From Paraburkholderia sacchari (GTDB lineage Bacteria; Pseudomonadota; Gammaproteobacteria; Burkholderiales; Burkholderiaceae): DNA of 64,000 nucleotides. Positions 8,421-17,450 of the stretch are shown here, piece after piece; position 1 is the stretch's first letter, and each line of letters starts with the position of its first letter. The DNA lies in the NCBI RefSeq assembly GCF_000785435.2, contig NZ_JTDB02000007.1, positions 129,745 to 193,744 on the forward strand, in the 5' to 3' direction. The position numbers and the translations under genes are program-made. The notes below the pieces were generated by a model. The model was given only the letters and a program-made list of their open reading frames with translations, ran no database searches and was not told the origin of the DNA.

Positions 8421-10160
8421 ATGATTTTCACCATATTGAGTTTTGTTTTTTTCACCGCGCTGGTCGGCTTCGTGTCGTACCTGTTCACGCGGCGCGCGCA
8501 TGACAAGGGCGCGCGCGGCTATTTCATGGCGAGCGGCGGGCTCACGGGCTGGTTTATCGCCGGCTCGATGATGCTGACCAATCTTTCCGCTGAGCAGATG
8601 GTGGGGCTGAATGGCGATGCCTACGCGCACAACCTGTCCGCGATGGCATGGGAGTGCACGGCAGCCGTGGCGACGGTCGCGCTCGCCATGTTCTTTCTGC
8701 CGCGCTATCTGCGCGGCGGATTTTCGACCTTGCCGCAATTCCTCGAAGAACGGTTCGATGCCACGACGCGGCGCGTGGTGAGCGCTTTCTTCGTGATCGG
8801 CTACATGCTAGTCGCGAATCCGTCGGGCCTGTATCTCGGCGCTATTACGTTCAATCAGGTGTTCGGCGTGCAGGCGCTGTTCGGCACGTCGTACGCGAGC
8901 ACGATCACGATTCTCGTCTGGATGTCGGGCATTATCGGAGCGCTGTATGCGATCTTCGGCGGGCTGCGCGCGGTGGCCGTCTCCGACACGATCAACGGTG
9001 TCGGCCTGCTGATCGCCGGCCTGCTGGTGCCGGTGCTCGGCCTCTTTGCCCTGGGTCACGGCAATTTCCTTACCGGCGTGCACACCATCGTCACGCAGGC
9101 GCCCGAGAAGCTGTCCGCCATCGGCGGCCCGCACGACTCCGTTCCGTTCGGCACGTTGTTCACCGGCATGATTTTCGCCAACCTGTTCTACTGGTGCACG
9201 AATCAGGCCATCGTGCAGCGCACCTTCGCGGCGAAGAGCCTGGCCGAAGGGCAAAAGGGCGTGCTGCTGTCCGGCATGATGAAACTGCTCGTGCCGCTCA
9301 TCATGATGATGCCGGGCGTGGTTGCGTACCACTTGTATGCACAGCATCCGCTGGGCCGTCCCGATCTCGCGTACCCGCAACTCGTGACGGACGTGCTGCC
9401 GTGGTGGGCCAAGGGCTTTTTCATCGCCGTGCTGTTCGGCACCGTGATGAGCCACTTCAACGCGGTGATCAACAGCACCGCGACGCTGATCGCCTTCGAC
9501 TTCTATCGCCCTTGGAGGCCCGATGCGAGCGATGAGAAGCTGATCCGCGTCGGCAAGATCGCGAGCGTGGTGATCGCCGTCGTTTCGCTGCTCGTCGCGC
9601 CGCTCCTGATGTATGCGCCGGACGGCATCTATACGGTGATGCGCCGCTTCACCGGCTTCTACAACATTCCGATTATCGCGGTCGTGCTGGTGGGCTTCTT
9701 CAGCAAGAAGATCGGTGCGTTCCCCGCGAAGATGGTGTTGCTGCTGCACGTGATCGTCTACACGCTCGGCATTCTCGTGTTCCAGTTGGACAAGCGGCTC
9801 GACATCAACTTCATCCACATCATGGGCATCTTGTTTGTGTGCGAGGTGACGCTGATGCTGGTGCTCGGTATGCGTCACCGTCGCGTGAAGCCGTATGAGC
9901 CTCAATTGCGGCAAACGGGCGATCTCACGCCGTGGCGTCACGCCAGCACGATGAGCGTTTTTCTGATCGCAATGCTGGTGAGCATCTACCTGACGTTCTC
10001 GCCGATCGGACTGGCGCGCCACGGTGGTGTGACGATGCAGTACGAAGTCCTGATCGTGCTGACGTGGTGCGCCGCACTCGGGTTGATGGCGCTGTTCCGC
10101 CGCAAATCCTCGGCTGCGGGTGCGCTCGGGCGTGCGGCCGGCGAGCCCATCGGACATTGA
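8421..10160 (+). CDS. Sodium:solute symporter (SSS family), probable SQ or SQ-glycoside importer
   Basis: A 579-residue, very hydrophobic inner-membrane protein with about 13-14 predicted membrane helices. It has SSS-family features in the N-terminal half (YFMASGGLTGWFIAGSMMLTNLSAEQMVGLNG, and LPQFLEERF after TM2-3), and the TNQAIVQRTFAAKSLAEGQKG loop resembles SGLT-type sugar symporters. GAGGAG lies just before the ATG. It begins the second SQ transcription unit and is followed 41 bases later by the sulfoquinovosidase, so uptake of SQ or sulfoquinovosyl glycerol is the natural job. Substrate is inferred from context. Characterised SQ loci use several unrelated importers, so family alone does not decide it. 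Confidence 0.82.
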   Translation: MIFTILSFVFFTALVGFVSYLFTRRAHDKGARGYFMASGGLTGWFIAGSMMLTNLSAEQMVGLNGDAYAHNLSAMAWECTAAVATVALAMFFLPRYLRGGFSTLPQFLEERFDATTRRVVSAFFVIGYMLVANPSGLYLGAITFNQVFGVQALFGTSYASTITILVWMSGIIGALYAIFGGLRAVAVSDTINGVGLLIAGLLVPVLGLFALGHGNFLTGVHTIVTQAPEKLSAIGGPHDSVPFGTLFTGMIFANLFYWCTNQAIVQRTFAAKSLAEGQKGVLLSGMMKLLVPLIMMMPGVVAYHLYAQHPLGRPDLAYPQLVTDVLPWWAKGFFIAVLFGTVMSHFNAVINSTATLIAFDFYRPWRPDASDEKLIRVGKIASVVIAVVSLLVAPLLMYAPDGIYTVMRRFTGFYNIPIIAVVLVGFFSKKIGAFPAKMVLLLHVIVYTLGILVFQLDKRLDINFIHIMGILFVCEVTLMLVLGMRHRRVKPYEPQLRQTGDLTPWRHASTMSVFLIAMLVSIYLTFSPIGLARHGGVTMQYEVLIVLTWCAALGLMALFRRKSSAAGALGRAAGEPIGH

Positions 10161-10201
10161 CTGAACGGTTTAAATCCAACCTGAACAGCAAGGGAAAGCT
10201 G

Positions 10202-12253
10202 ATGAACTGGCAAACAGAAGCAGGCGGCAAGCTCGTGCTGCGCGTGGCGGGCCGCACGCTCTTCGAACACGCACCGGATGCACCGGCCGTGTTCGTCGGG
10301 CACGGCGTCGAAACAATCGATATGTATCGCGGCAATTTCGACATCAGCGACTATGTGGAAGAGCGCATCGCGCTGCGCGACGCACGGCTCACGCTGCTCA
10401 ATGATGGTTGTGTGCGCATCGAACTGGCGCGCGATGAGCACGCCGCCGCGGAACTGACCATCACCGCCAGTCAATCCACACATGGCGTCCAGCTCGCGCT
10501 GTCCACCAGAGGTGAGATCAACCGCCTGTGGTGGCGCGTACCCGCGCTCGAAGACGAGCATGTATGGGGCTGTGGCGAGCAGATGTCGTATTTCGACCTG
10601 CGCGGCCGCCATTTTCCGCTGTGGACATCTGAGCCTGGCGTGGGCCGCGACAAGAGCACGTACCTGACGTGGCAGGCCGATACGACTTCGAAGTCGGGCG
10701 GCGACTACTACCACACGAACTATCCGCAGCCGACCTTCGTTTCGTCCCTCAAGTACTGTTTGCACGCGCAAACCACGGCCTATGCGGACTTCGACTTCCG
10801 TCACCCGCGACGGCACGAACTGCAATTCTGGGCCATTCCAGAGCGGCTCGAATTCCTCCTTGCGGACGACTTCGTTTCGCTCGTCGAACGCATCTCGCAA
10901 CGCTTCGGCCGCCAGCCGGCCTTGCCCGCATGGGTGATGGACGGCGCGATCCTCGGCCTGAAGAACGGCCGCGAGCATGCGCAGGCGATCATGGAGCAAG
11001 GTCGCGCAGCGGGCCTGAAAATCAGCGGACTGTGGTGCGAGGATTGGGTCGGCATCCGGCAAACATCGTTCGGCAAGCGGCTCTTCTGGGACTGGCGCTG
11101 GAGCGATTCGCGTTATCCGGACCACGCCGGCTGGGTCAAACAGCTCAACGCCGAAGGTGTGCGCTTTCTCGGCTATGTGAATCCGTACCTGTGCAACGAC
11201 GGCGTGTTGTACGTCGAAGCCAAAGGGGCCGGATATCTGGCAACGCGAGCGGATGGCAGCGACTATCTCGTCGATTTCGGCGAGTTCGATTGCGGCGTGG
11301 TGGATTTCACGAATCCGGCGGCGGCGCGCTGGTTTGAAGAGCGCGTGATCCGCGACGAGATGCTGAACCAGGGTCTCGACGGCTGGATGGCGGACTTCGG
11401 CGAATATCTGCCGACCGACGTGACGCTCGCGAACGGCGTTGACGCGAAGCTGATGCACAACGCGTGGCCCACGCTTTGGGCGCATGTCAACGCACGCGCA
11501 ATCGAAGCGGCGGGGCGTACTGGCGATGCGGTGTTCTTCATGCGCGCGGGCTATACGGGCGTGCAGGCGCATTGCCCGCTATTGTGGGCGGGCGACCAGT
11601 CCGTCGACTTCTCGCGGCACGACGGTTTGCAGACGGTGATCTGTGGTGCGCTTTCGTCCGGACTGCTTGGCAATGCGTATCACCATAGCGACATAGGCGG
11701 ATACACGAGCCTGTTCGGCAATACGCGCACGCCGGAATTGTTCCAGCGCTGGGCGGAAATGGCGGCTTTCACGCCGGTGATGCGCACCCACGAAGGCAAC
11801 CGTCCAGAGCAGAACTTCCAGTTCTGGCAAGACGAAAGCGTGCTCGCACACTTCGCGCGCATGACACGCGTATTCGTTGCGCTCAAGCCCTACGTGCAAG
11901 ATCTCGTGGACGAAGCCGCAGCACGAGGTTTGCCGTTGCAGCGGCCATTGTTCCTCCATTACGAACACGACCGTGCAACCTACGCGATCCAGGACCAGTA
12001 CCTGTATGGGCGCGATCTGCTCGTGGCGCCGGTGCATGCATCCGGTGCGATGCAATGGCGTGTTTATCTGCCGCAAGGCGATGCGTGGACGCATCTGTGG
12101 AGCGGCGCGCGCCATGAAGGCGGCCAGCATGTGGAGGTTGCCGCGCCGCCTGGCGAGCCGCCGGTGTTCGTGCGTCATGGCACGGCGCGTGAAGCGCAAT
12201 TGCTGGCTATTGCGCACGACCTGGCGAAACCCGCGAAACGGGAAGGGGTGTGA
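10202..12253 (+). CDS. yihQ: GH31 sulfoquinovosidase
   Basis: A 683-residue GH31 alpha-glycosidase closely resembling E. coli YihQ (678 residues), which releases sulfoquinovose from sulfoquinovosyl glycerol and related glycosides. Catalytic nucleophile Asp398 lies in GGWMADFGEY-like context and acid/base Asp465 in WAGDQ. The residues that bind the sulfonate in YihQ (Arg301, Trp304, Tyr508) have counterparts here: Arg293 and Trp296 in GKRLFW, and Tyr501 in GGYTSLF. This is far stronger evidence than family membership, since ordinary alpha-glucosidases lack this triad. The ATG at 10202 follows AAGGGAAAG; the reading frame stays open upstream into the symporter but without family similarity. No signal peptide is seen, so hydrolysis is cytoplasmic. 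It overlaps the TauE gene region at its end. Confidence 0.95.
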   Translation: MNWQTEAGGKLVLRVAGRTLFEHAPDAPAVFVGHGVETIDMYRGNFDISDYVEERIALRDARLTLLNDGCVRIELARDEHAAAELTITASQSTHGVQLALSTRGEINRLWWRVPALEDEHVWGCGEQMSYFDLRGRHFPLWTSEPGVGRDKSTYLTWQADTTSKSGGDYYHTNYPQPTFVSSLKYCLHAQTTAYADFDFRHPRRHELQFWAIPERLEFLLADDFVSLVERISQRFGRQPALPAWVMDGAILGLKNGREHAQAIMEQGRAAGLKISGLWCEDWVGIRQTSFGKRLFWDWRWSDSRYPDHAGWVKQLNAEGVRFLGYVNPYLCNDGVLYVEAKGAGYLATRADGSDYLVDFGEFDCGVVDFTNPAAARWFEERVIRDEMLNQGLDGWMADFGEYLPTDVTLANGVDAKLMHNAWPTLWAHVNARAIEAAGRTGDAVFFMRAGYTGVQAHCPLLWAGDQSVDFSRHDGLQTVICGALSSGLLGNAYHHSDIGGYTSLFGNTRTPELFQRWAEMAAFTPVMRTHEGNRPEQNFQFWQDESVLAHFARMTRVFVALKPYVQDLVDEAAARGLPLQRPLFLHYEHDRATYAIQDQYLYGRDLLVAPVHASGAMQWRVYLPQGDAWTHLWSGARHEGGQHVEVAAPPGEPPVFVRHGTAREAQLLAIAHDLAKPAKREGV

Positions 12254-12255
12254 GC

Positions 12256-13077
12256 ATGATGTCCTTGCCGCAGCACGTGCTGTTTGCCGGGTGTGTCGCC
12301 ATCGCGACATTCACGCAAAGCCTGACGGGTTTCGCGTTCGGCCTCGTGCTGCTCGGCTTCGTCGCCGTGTTTCATCTCGCGCCGCTGCCGGTCGCGTCGA
12401 ATGTCGTCACGATGATGGTGCTGGCCAACGCGGCGATGCTCGTGCGCCGCATCCCCGCGTTGCCGCGCGGTCTCCTTGTGCCTTCGTATGGCAGCAGTCT
12501 TGTGGGTGTCGCGGTGGGCGCCGGTCTGCTAGCCTGGCTCTCGGATAACGCCATCGGCGCGTTGCGCTTTACGCTAGGCCTCGCGATTCTCGTGTGCAGC
12601 GTCTTGCTCGTGTGGCAGGCGAAGCCGCGCACGCAGATCGCATCGCCCGGCACGTTCGCATTTTATGGCGGCATTTCCGGCGTGATGGGCGGCGTGTTTG
12701 CGAGCGCCGGTCCACCGATGGTGTTCCATCTCTATCGGCAGCCCATCGATCGGGTCGTCGTGCGCGACACGCTGGTTCTGCTGTTTGCGATCAACGCGGT
12801 GCTGCGCCTGATCATCGTGCTGGCGCAAGGGCGTTTCGATGCGGCATCGGTCGCGTTGAGCCTCGAAGCGTTGCCGGTCGTGCTGACCGTCACGTGGCTC
12901 GCACGCCGTTATCCGCCGCGCTGGTCGCCCACGGCGGTTCGGCGCGTAGTGTTCGTGCTGCTCGCAGCCGCCGGAATCAGTCTGGTGGCGCCGGTTGTCA
13001 CCGGCCTGAATGCGAAGACGAAGCCAACCGTCAGGGTCAGCGCGGCATCCCATCATTCAGGTCATTTCACGGCATAA
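12256..13077 (+). CDS. TauE/SafE-family membrane protein, probable sulfolactate exporter
   Basis: A roughly 273-residue protein of the TauE/SafE (DUF81) family with about eight hydrophobic segments. It begins with a helix containing TQSLTGFAFGLVLLGF and has the internal repeat GGISGVMGGVFASAGPP. TauE-type proteins are linked to export of sulfonates, and P. putida SQ1 carries one in its sulfo-ED cluster for sulfolactate release. A GTG at 12250 overlaps the sulfoquinovosidase stop, but the ATG at 12256 is better placed, 7 bases after GGAAGGGG. The direction of transport is inferred. Confidence 0.8.
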   Translation: MMSLPQHVLFAGCVAIATFTQSLTGFAFGLVLLGFVAVFHLAPLPVASNVVTMMVLANAAMLVRRIPALPRGLLVPSYGSSLVGVAVGAGLLAWLSDNAIGALRFTLGLAILVCSVLLVWQAKPRTQIASPGTFAFYGGISGVMGGVFASAGPPMVFHLYRQPIDRVVVRDTLVLLFAINAVLRLIIVLAQGRFDAASVALSLEALPVVLTVTWLARRYPPRWSPTAVRRVVFVLLAAAGISLVAPVVTGLNAKTKPTVRVSAASHHSGHFTA

Positions 13078-13082
13078 ATATC

Positions 13083-14825
13083 GTGCAAAAAAAGCTCAAA
13101 CAACTCAGTGAACTGCGCAGTCAGCGCTGGCTCGCGCCGGACGACATGCGCTCGTTCGCTCATCGCCAACGGCTGCAGCAAATGGGTTTGCGCCGCGAAG
13201 AATTCATGTCGCGTCCGGTGATCGGCATCATCAATACCTGGAGCGACCTGTCGCCGTGCCACGCGCATCTGCGTGAGCGCGCGGAGGCGGTCAAGCGCGG
13301 CATCCTGCTCGCGGGCGGCATGCCGTTCGAACTTCCGGCCATGTCGCTTGGCGAGGTGATGGTCAAACCAACCACGATGATCTACCGCAACTTTCTCGCG
13401 ATGGAAACCGAGGAGTTGCTGCGCTCGCTGCCCATCGACGGCGCCGTGCTGATGGGTGGCTGCGACAAGACAACACCGGGATTGCTGATGGGCGCGCTGT
13501 CGGCGGACTTGCCCTGCATTTTCGTGCCGGCCGGACCGATGCTCAGCGATCGTCATCGCGGCCAGACCGTTGGCGCGGGAACGCATACAAAGAAGTTCTG
13601 GGACGAATACGCAGCAGGAAATATCGAGCAGTCCGAATGGATTTCGCTCGAAGCGCGCATGACGCGCGCACCCGGCACCTGCAATACGATGGGCACGGCG
13701 AGCACGATGACCTCGATCGTGGAGGCGATGGGATTCACGCTGCCCGGCGCGACCAGCATCCCGGCGATGGACGCATCGCATACGCGCATGTGCTCGGCGA
13801 GCGGCGAGCGCATCGTCGGCATGGTGTGGGAAGACCTGAAGCCTAGCCGCTTCTTTAACCGCCAGTCGGTCGAGAACGGCATCGTCGCCTATATGGCGCT
13901 GGGCGGTTCGACGAATGCCGCCATCCATACGATTGCGATTGCGGGACGGGGCAACGTGCCGCTGACGCTCGACGACATCGCGCGCCTCGGCAAGGACATT
14001 CCGGTGCTGGCCGACGTGTTCCCGTCCGGCAAGCGGCTGATGGAAGATTTTTATTACGCGGGGGGGCTGCCGGCGTTGCTGAGCGGAGTGAAGCCGCATC
14101 TGTCGCTTGATTGCATGACCGTGACGGGCGCGACGCTTGGCGAGAACCTTACGCGCTTCGAGTCCGGCCAGCCTCCACAGGGCGAAGACGCGATCCGTCC
14201 GCTGACCGACCCGGTCAGCGAGCGGGGAGCCCTCGCCGTGCTGCGCGGCAATCTCGCGCCAGACGGCGCCGTCATCAAGCCGAGCGCGGCGACCCCGCAT
14301 CTGATGAAGCATCGCGGCCGCGCGCTCGTGTTCGATTCCGTCGCGCAGATGAACGCGGAGATTCACGACGCCGATCTCGACGTCGACGCAAACACGGTGC
14401 TCGTGCTGCGTGGCGGCGGCCCGATCGGGGCGCCCGGTATGCCCGAGTGGGGCAATCTGCCGATCCCGAAGAAGCTGCTTGCTGCCGGCGTGCGCGACAT
14501 GGTGCGTATTTCCGATGCGCGCATGAGCGGAACGCACTACGGGACCTGCGTGCTGCACGTCGCGCCGGAAGCGGCTGCGGGCGGCCCGCTCGCGCTGATC
14601 CGCACGGGCGACACGATCGAACTCGATGTGGAGGCGGGGCGACTCGATGTGCTGCTTTCCGACGAGGAACTCGCGCGCCGCCGCGAACACTGGCAGGCGC
14701 CGCCGAAGCCGCGCAAGCGCGGGTATATCCGTCTCTATGTCGAGCAGGTTTCGCAGGCGGACAAGGGGTGCGACTTCGACTTCCTGACGGGCTTCGAAGC
14801 GCCCGTCGAACCGCAGATATTCTGA
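13083..14825 (+). CDS. IlvD/Edd-family dehydratase, probable 6-deoxy-6-sulfogluconate dehydratase
   Basis: A 580-residue Fe-S dehydratase of the dihydroxy-acid/phosphogluconate family. Candidate cluster ligands are Cys59 (SPCHAH), Cys127 (GGCDKTTPG) and Cys200 (GTCNTMGTAST), and the C-terminal RISDARMSGTHYG motif is intact. In the sulfo-ED route this family dehydrates sulfogluconate to 2-keto-3,6-dideoxy-6-sulfogluconate. The start was set at GTG 13083, because the family-typical LRSQRW segment lies upstream of the first ATG (13146). There is no clear Shine-Dalgarno, and the gene begins 5 bases after the exporter stop, suggesting translational coupling. Confidence 0.87.
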   Translation: MQKKLKQLSELRSQRWLAPDDMRSFAHRQRLQQMGLRREEFMSRPVIGIINTWSDLSPCHAHLRERAEAVKRGILLAGGMPFELPAMSLGEVMVKPTTMIYRNFLAMETEELLRSLPIDGAVLMGGCDKTTPGLLMGALSADLPCIFVPAGPMLSDRHRGQTVGAGTHTKKFWDEYAAGNIEQSEWISLEARMTRAPGTCNTMGTASTMTSIVEAMGFTLPGATSIPAMDASHTRMCSASGERIVGMVWEDLKPSRFFNRQSVENGIVAYMALGGSTNAAIHTIAIAGRGNVPLTLDDIARLGKDIPVLADVFPSGKRLMEDFYYAGGLPALLSGVKPHLSLDCMTVTGATLGENLTRFESGQPPQGEDAIRPLTDPVSERGALAVLRGNLAPDGAVIKPSAATPHLMKHRGRALVFDSVAQMNAEIHDADLDVDANTVLVLRGGGPIGAPGMPEWGNLPIPKKLLAAGVRDMVRISDARMSGTHYGTCVLHVAPEAAAGGPLALIRTGDTIELDVEAGRLDVLLSDEELARRREHWQAPPKPRKRGYIRLYVEQVSQADKGCDFDFLTGFEAPVEPQIF

Positions 14826-14841
14826 TTACAGGACACACACG

Positions 14842-15675
14842 ATGGCCACCGGCATCAATCACGATCCTACGCGCAACACGTTTCGCGACGCACTCAAACA
14901 GCCCGCCAATAGCACAATGCGCGCAAAGCCACTCGGTACGTGGCTGATGTCCGGCGCGCCGGCAACCGCGGAAGCATTGGGGCACGCGGGGTTCGACTGG
15001 CTACTGGTCGACATGGAGCACGCGCCGCTCGAGTTCACAGACGTGCAGCATCTGCTGCGGGCCGTCGAATGCGGCGGCGCAGCCGCGATCGTCCGCCTCG
15101 CGCGCAACGACGCCACGCTAGCCAAGCGTGCGCTCGACATGGGGGCGTCCACGCTGATGTTCCCCTACGTTCAGGACCCCGAAGAGGCGCGCGCTGCGGT
15201 TGCTTCGATCAAGTTTCCGCCGCTCGGCACCCGTGGCTTTGCGGCGATGCATCGTGCGAGCCGTTACGGCACGTGGAGCGAGTTCGGCAAGCGCGCGAAC
15301 GAAGCAACCGCATGCATCGTGCAACTGGAAACACCGGAAGCCGTCGCGCAGCTCGAAGCGATCGCCGCCGTGCCCGGCGTCGATGCGCTTTTCGTCGGTC
15401 CTGGCGATCTGTCGGCGGCGATGGGCAAGATCGGTAACCTGGCCGACCCGGAAGTGCGCGCCGTGCTCGCCGATTGCGCGCGTCGTGCGAACGCGATCGG
15501 CATGCCGATCGGCATCGTCGGGCCAACGCCCGCGATGGTGCGCGAGTTCATCGACATGGGCTACGACTACGTCGCGATCGCGTCCGATATGGGGATGGTG
15601 ATGCGTCAGGCCAACGCCTTCATCGCGGAGCTCGATCAGGTGCAGGCGAGCGCGAACGCGGGTGGGCCGTACTGA
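14842..15675 (+). CDS. HpcH/HpaI-family class II aldolase, probable KDSG aldolase
   Basis: A 277-residue metal-dependent pyruvate aldolase. The family's active-site residues are present with the expected spacing: His60 (DMEHAP), Arg85 (IVRLARND), Glu163 (QLETPEA) and Asp189 (GPGDLSAAMG). In the sulfo-ED pathway the aldolase splits KDSG to pyruvate and 3-sulfolactaldehyde. AGGA precedes the ATG at a fair distance. The gene sits 16 bases after the dehydratase and 2 before the epimerase, so it is clearly operonic. Its nearest general relatives act on 2-keto-3-deoxy sugar acids and 4-hydroxy-2-oxo acids. Confidence 0.88.
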   Translation: MATGINHDPTRNTFRDALKQPANSTMRAKPLGTWLMSGAPATAEALGHAGFDWLLVDMEHAPLEFTDVQHLLRAVECGGAAAIVRLARNDATLAKRALDMGASTLMFPYVQDPEEARAAVASIKFPPLGTRGFAAMHRASRYGTWSEFGKRANEATACIVQLETPEAVAQLEAIAAVPGVDALFVGPGDLSAAMGKIGNLADPEVRAVLADCARRANAIGMPIGIVGPTPAMVREFIDMGYDYVAIASDMGMVMRQANAFIAELDQVQASANAGGPY

Positions 15676-15677
15676 TC

Positions 15678-16574
15678 ATGTCGAGTGCTCCGGAACTGTT
15701 CGCGCTGGAGGCCGGCTCATGGCGGGTGCGTGTCGCGCCCTCGCTGGGAGGCGCGATCGTCGATGCGCGCTGGTGTGGACGCGACGTGCTAAGGCCGATG
15801 CCGGAGGCGGAATGGCTCGCGCGCAATGTGCGCAAGAGCGCGTGCTATCCGTTGGTGCCGTTTTCGAATCGCATCGCGTTCGGCGCGTTCCGCTTCGGTG
15901 ACACGCGCTACACGCTCGTGAAGAACCTCGCGGGGATAAACCATGCGATTCACGGCACGGGATTCCAGCGGGCCTGGCAGATCCAGCAGACGCGCGACGC
16001 GAATGCCATCGACATGCGGCTATCGCACCAGCCGGATGACCAGTGGCCGTTCGCGTTCGAAGTGCAGCAGCGCATTTCGATCGATGCCGGGGCGCTGGTG
16101 CTGAGCCTGCGCGTGACCAACACAGATACGATCGCGGCACCGTGTGGCGTGGGCTGGCATCCGTTCTTTCCGCTCGACACCGAGGCCGGACCGACGTGGC
16201 TGCATACCGAATGGAGCGCGATGCTCGTGAGCGACGCAAACGACCTGCCGTGTTCGAGCACGCTCCCGCCGCAGTTCGACGCGCTCGACGACACCGTCGT
16301 CGACAACTGCTTTACCGGCTGGAGCCGCAGCGCGCGCATCGATACGCCGCATCATCGCGTGAGCATCGAGGCGAGCGACACGTTGCGCTGTGCCGTGCTT
16401 TTCAGGCCAGCAGACCAGAGTTTTTTCGCATTCGAACCGGTGAGCCACGCTAACAACGCGCTCAACGGCATCGAGCCGCCCATGCATGTGCTAGCGCCAC
16501 ACGAGGCGCTCGAAGCGCGTATGACGATTTCGGTGCAGGCGCCGACCGCGGATTCACACAGGAGTGAAGCATGA
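15678..16574 (+). CDS. Aldose 1-epimerase family protein, probable sulfoquinovose mutarotase
   Basis: A 298-residue galactose-mutarotase-fold protein with PLVPFSNRI near the N-terminus, HAIHGTGFQ containing a catalytic-type His, and GVGWHPFFPLD containing the second His. The sulfoquinovosidase releases alpha-SQ, while an SQ dehydrogenase may use the other anomer, so a dedicated mutarotase fits here; related proteins occur in known SQ clusters. The ATG lies 2 bases after the aldolase stop. Its own stop overlaps the next gene's start (ATGA). Confidence 0.85.
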   Translation: MSSAPELFALEAGSWRVRVAPSLGGAIVDARWCGRDVLRPMPEAEWLARNVRKSACYPLVPFSNRIAFGAFRFGDTRYTLVKNLAGINHAIHGTGFQRAWQIQQTRDANAIDMRLSHQPDDQWPFAFEVQQRISIDAGALVLSLRVTNTDTIAAPCGVGWHPFFPLDTEAGPTWLHTEWSAMLVSDANDLPCSSTLPPQFDALDDTVVDNCFTGWSRSARIDTPHHRVSIEASDTLRCAVLFRPADQSFFAFEPVSHANNALNGIEPPMHVLAPHEALEARMTISVQAPTADSHRSEA

Positions 16575-17380
16575 ACACAAACCGTCCGTTTTATCCGGCT
16601 CTGGCCGGCCAGGTGGCATTCATATCGGGCGGTGCGTCGGGCATCGGCGAGGCGATTGTCGTAGCGCTCTGGGAGCAGGGGGCGCAAGTCGCTTTCTGCG
16701 ATCTCGATGAGCATGCCGGCAACGCGTTGTGCGAGCGCCTGAGCAACGCGGCTACGGAAGCGGCTCCGGTCGCGCGTCTGCGTCCGTGGTTCGCGCGCTG
16801 CGACGTACGCGATATCGCGGCGTATTGCAGCGTGCTCGATCGTGCCGCGCACACGCTAGGGCCGATTCGCACGCTGGTCAACAACGCGGGCCGCGATACG
16901 CGGCACGCCCTCGACGATCTCACTGTCGAGATGTGGAACGAGATGCTGGCCGTCAATCTCACGCATCACGTGTTCGCGACGCAGCGTGTAGCACAAGGTA
17001 TGCGCGCCGCCGGCGGCGGCTCGATCATCAATCTCGGCTCGATTTCCTGGCTGCGCGGCCGTCCGAATCTGATCGGCTACACGGCGTCGAAGGCGGCCAT
17101 CACCGGCATCACGCGCACGCTCGCACGCGAGCTCGGCGATGGCGGCATTCGCGTGAACGCGGTGCTTCCCGGCGCCGTTGTCACGCCGCGGCAGACGGAA
17201 CTGTGGCGCGACCCGAACGCGGACCGGCAGTTTCTTGAGCTGCAGTGCCTGAAGTATCGCGTCGAGCCCGCGCATATCGCGGACTCGGTGCTGTTTCTCG
17301 CAAGCCCGCAGGCCGCGGCGATCACCGGACAGAACCTGATCGTCGATGCCGGGCTTGCACAGGTGTCTGTCGTTGGATAG
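16571..17380 (+). CDS. SDR-family dehydrogenase, probable NAD-dependent sulfoquinovose dehydrogenase
   Basis: A 269-residue classical short-chain dehydrogenase with the cofactor motif GGASGIGE, an NNAG motif (VNNAGRDTRH) and the catalytic triad Ser157, Tyr170, Lys174. The acidic residue after the second strand (FCDLDE) favours NAD+ over NADP+. The sulfo-ED pathway begins with oxidation of SQ to sulfogluconolactone by such an SDR, and every later enzyme is encoded nearby. It overlaps the mutarotase by 4 bases. The SDR fold itself does not reveal substrate. Confidence 0.86.
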   Translation: MNTNRPFYPALAGQVAFISGGASGIGEAIVVALWEQGAQVAFCDLDEHAGNALCERLSNAATEAAPVARLRPWFARCDVRDIAAYCSVLDRAAHTLGPIRTLVNNAGRDTRHALDDLTVEMWNEMLAVNLTHHVFATQRVAQGMRAAGGGSIINLGSISWLRGRPNLIGYTASKAAITGITRTLARELGDGGIRVNAVLPGAVVTPRQTELWRDPNADRQFLELQCLKYRVEPAHIADSVLFLASPQAAAITGQNLIVDAGLAQVSVVG

Positions 17381-17450
17381 ACGGGGGGCGGCCACTCGCG
17401 CGCCGCAGTGGGAGCGGTACTAAAACCACGGGAAAACTGGAGACCTTTTG

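Noticed and set aside
9932..10201. In-frame extension of the GH31 gene into the symporter gene
   Set aside because: The extension overlaps the symporter end, lacks GH31 similarity, and ATG 10202 has its own Shine-Dalgarno.
12594..13082. In-frame extension of the dehydratase gene into the exporter gene
   Set aside because: Arg/Ala-rich translation of the TauE gene in another frame; family similarity begins only after 13083.
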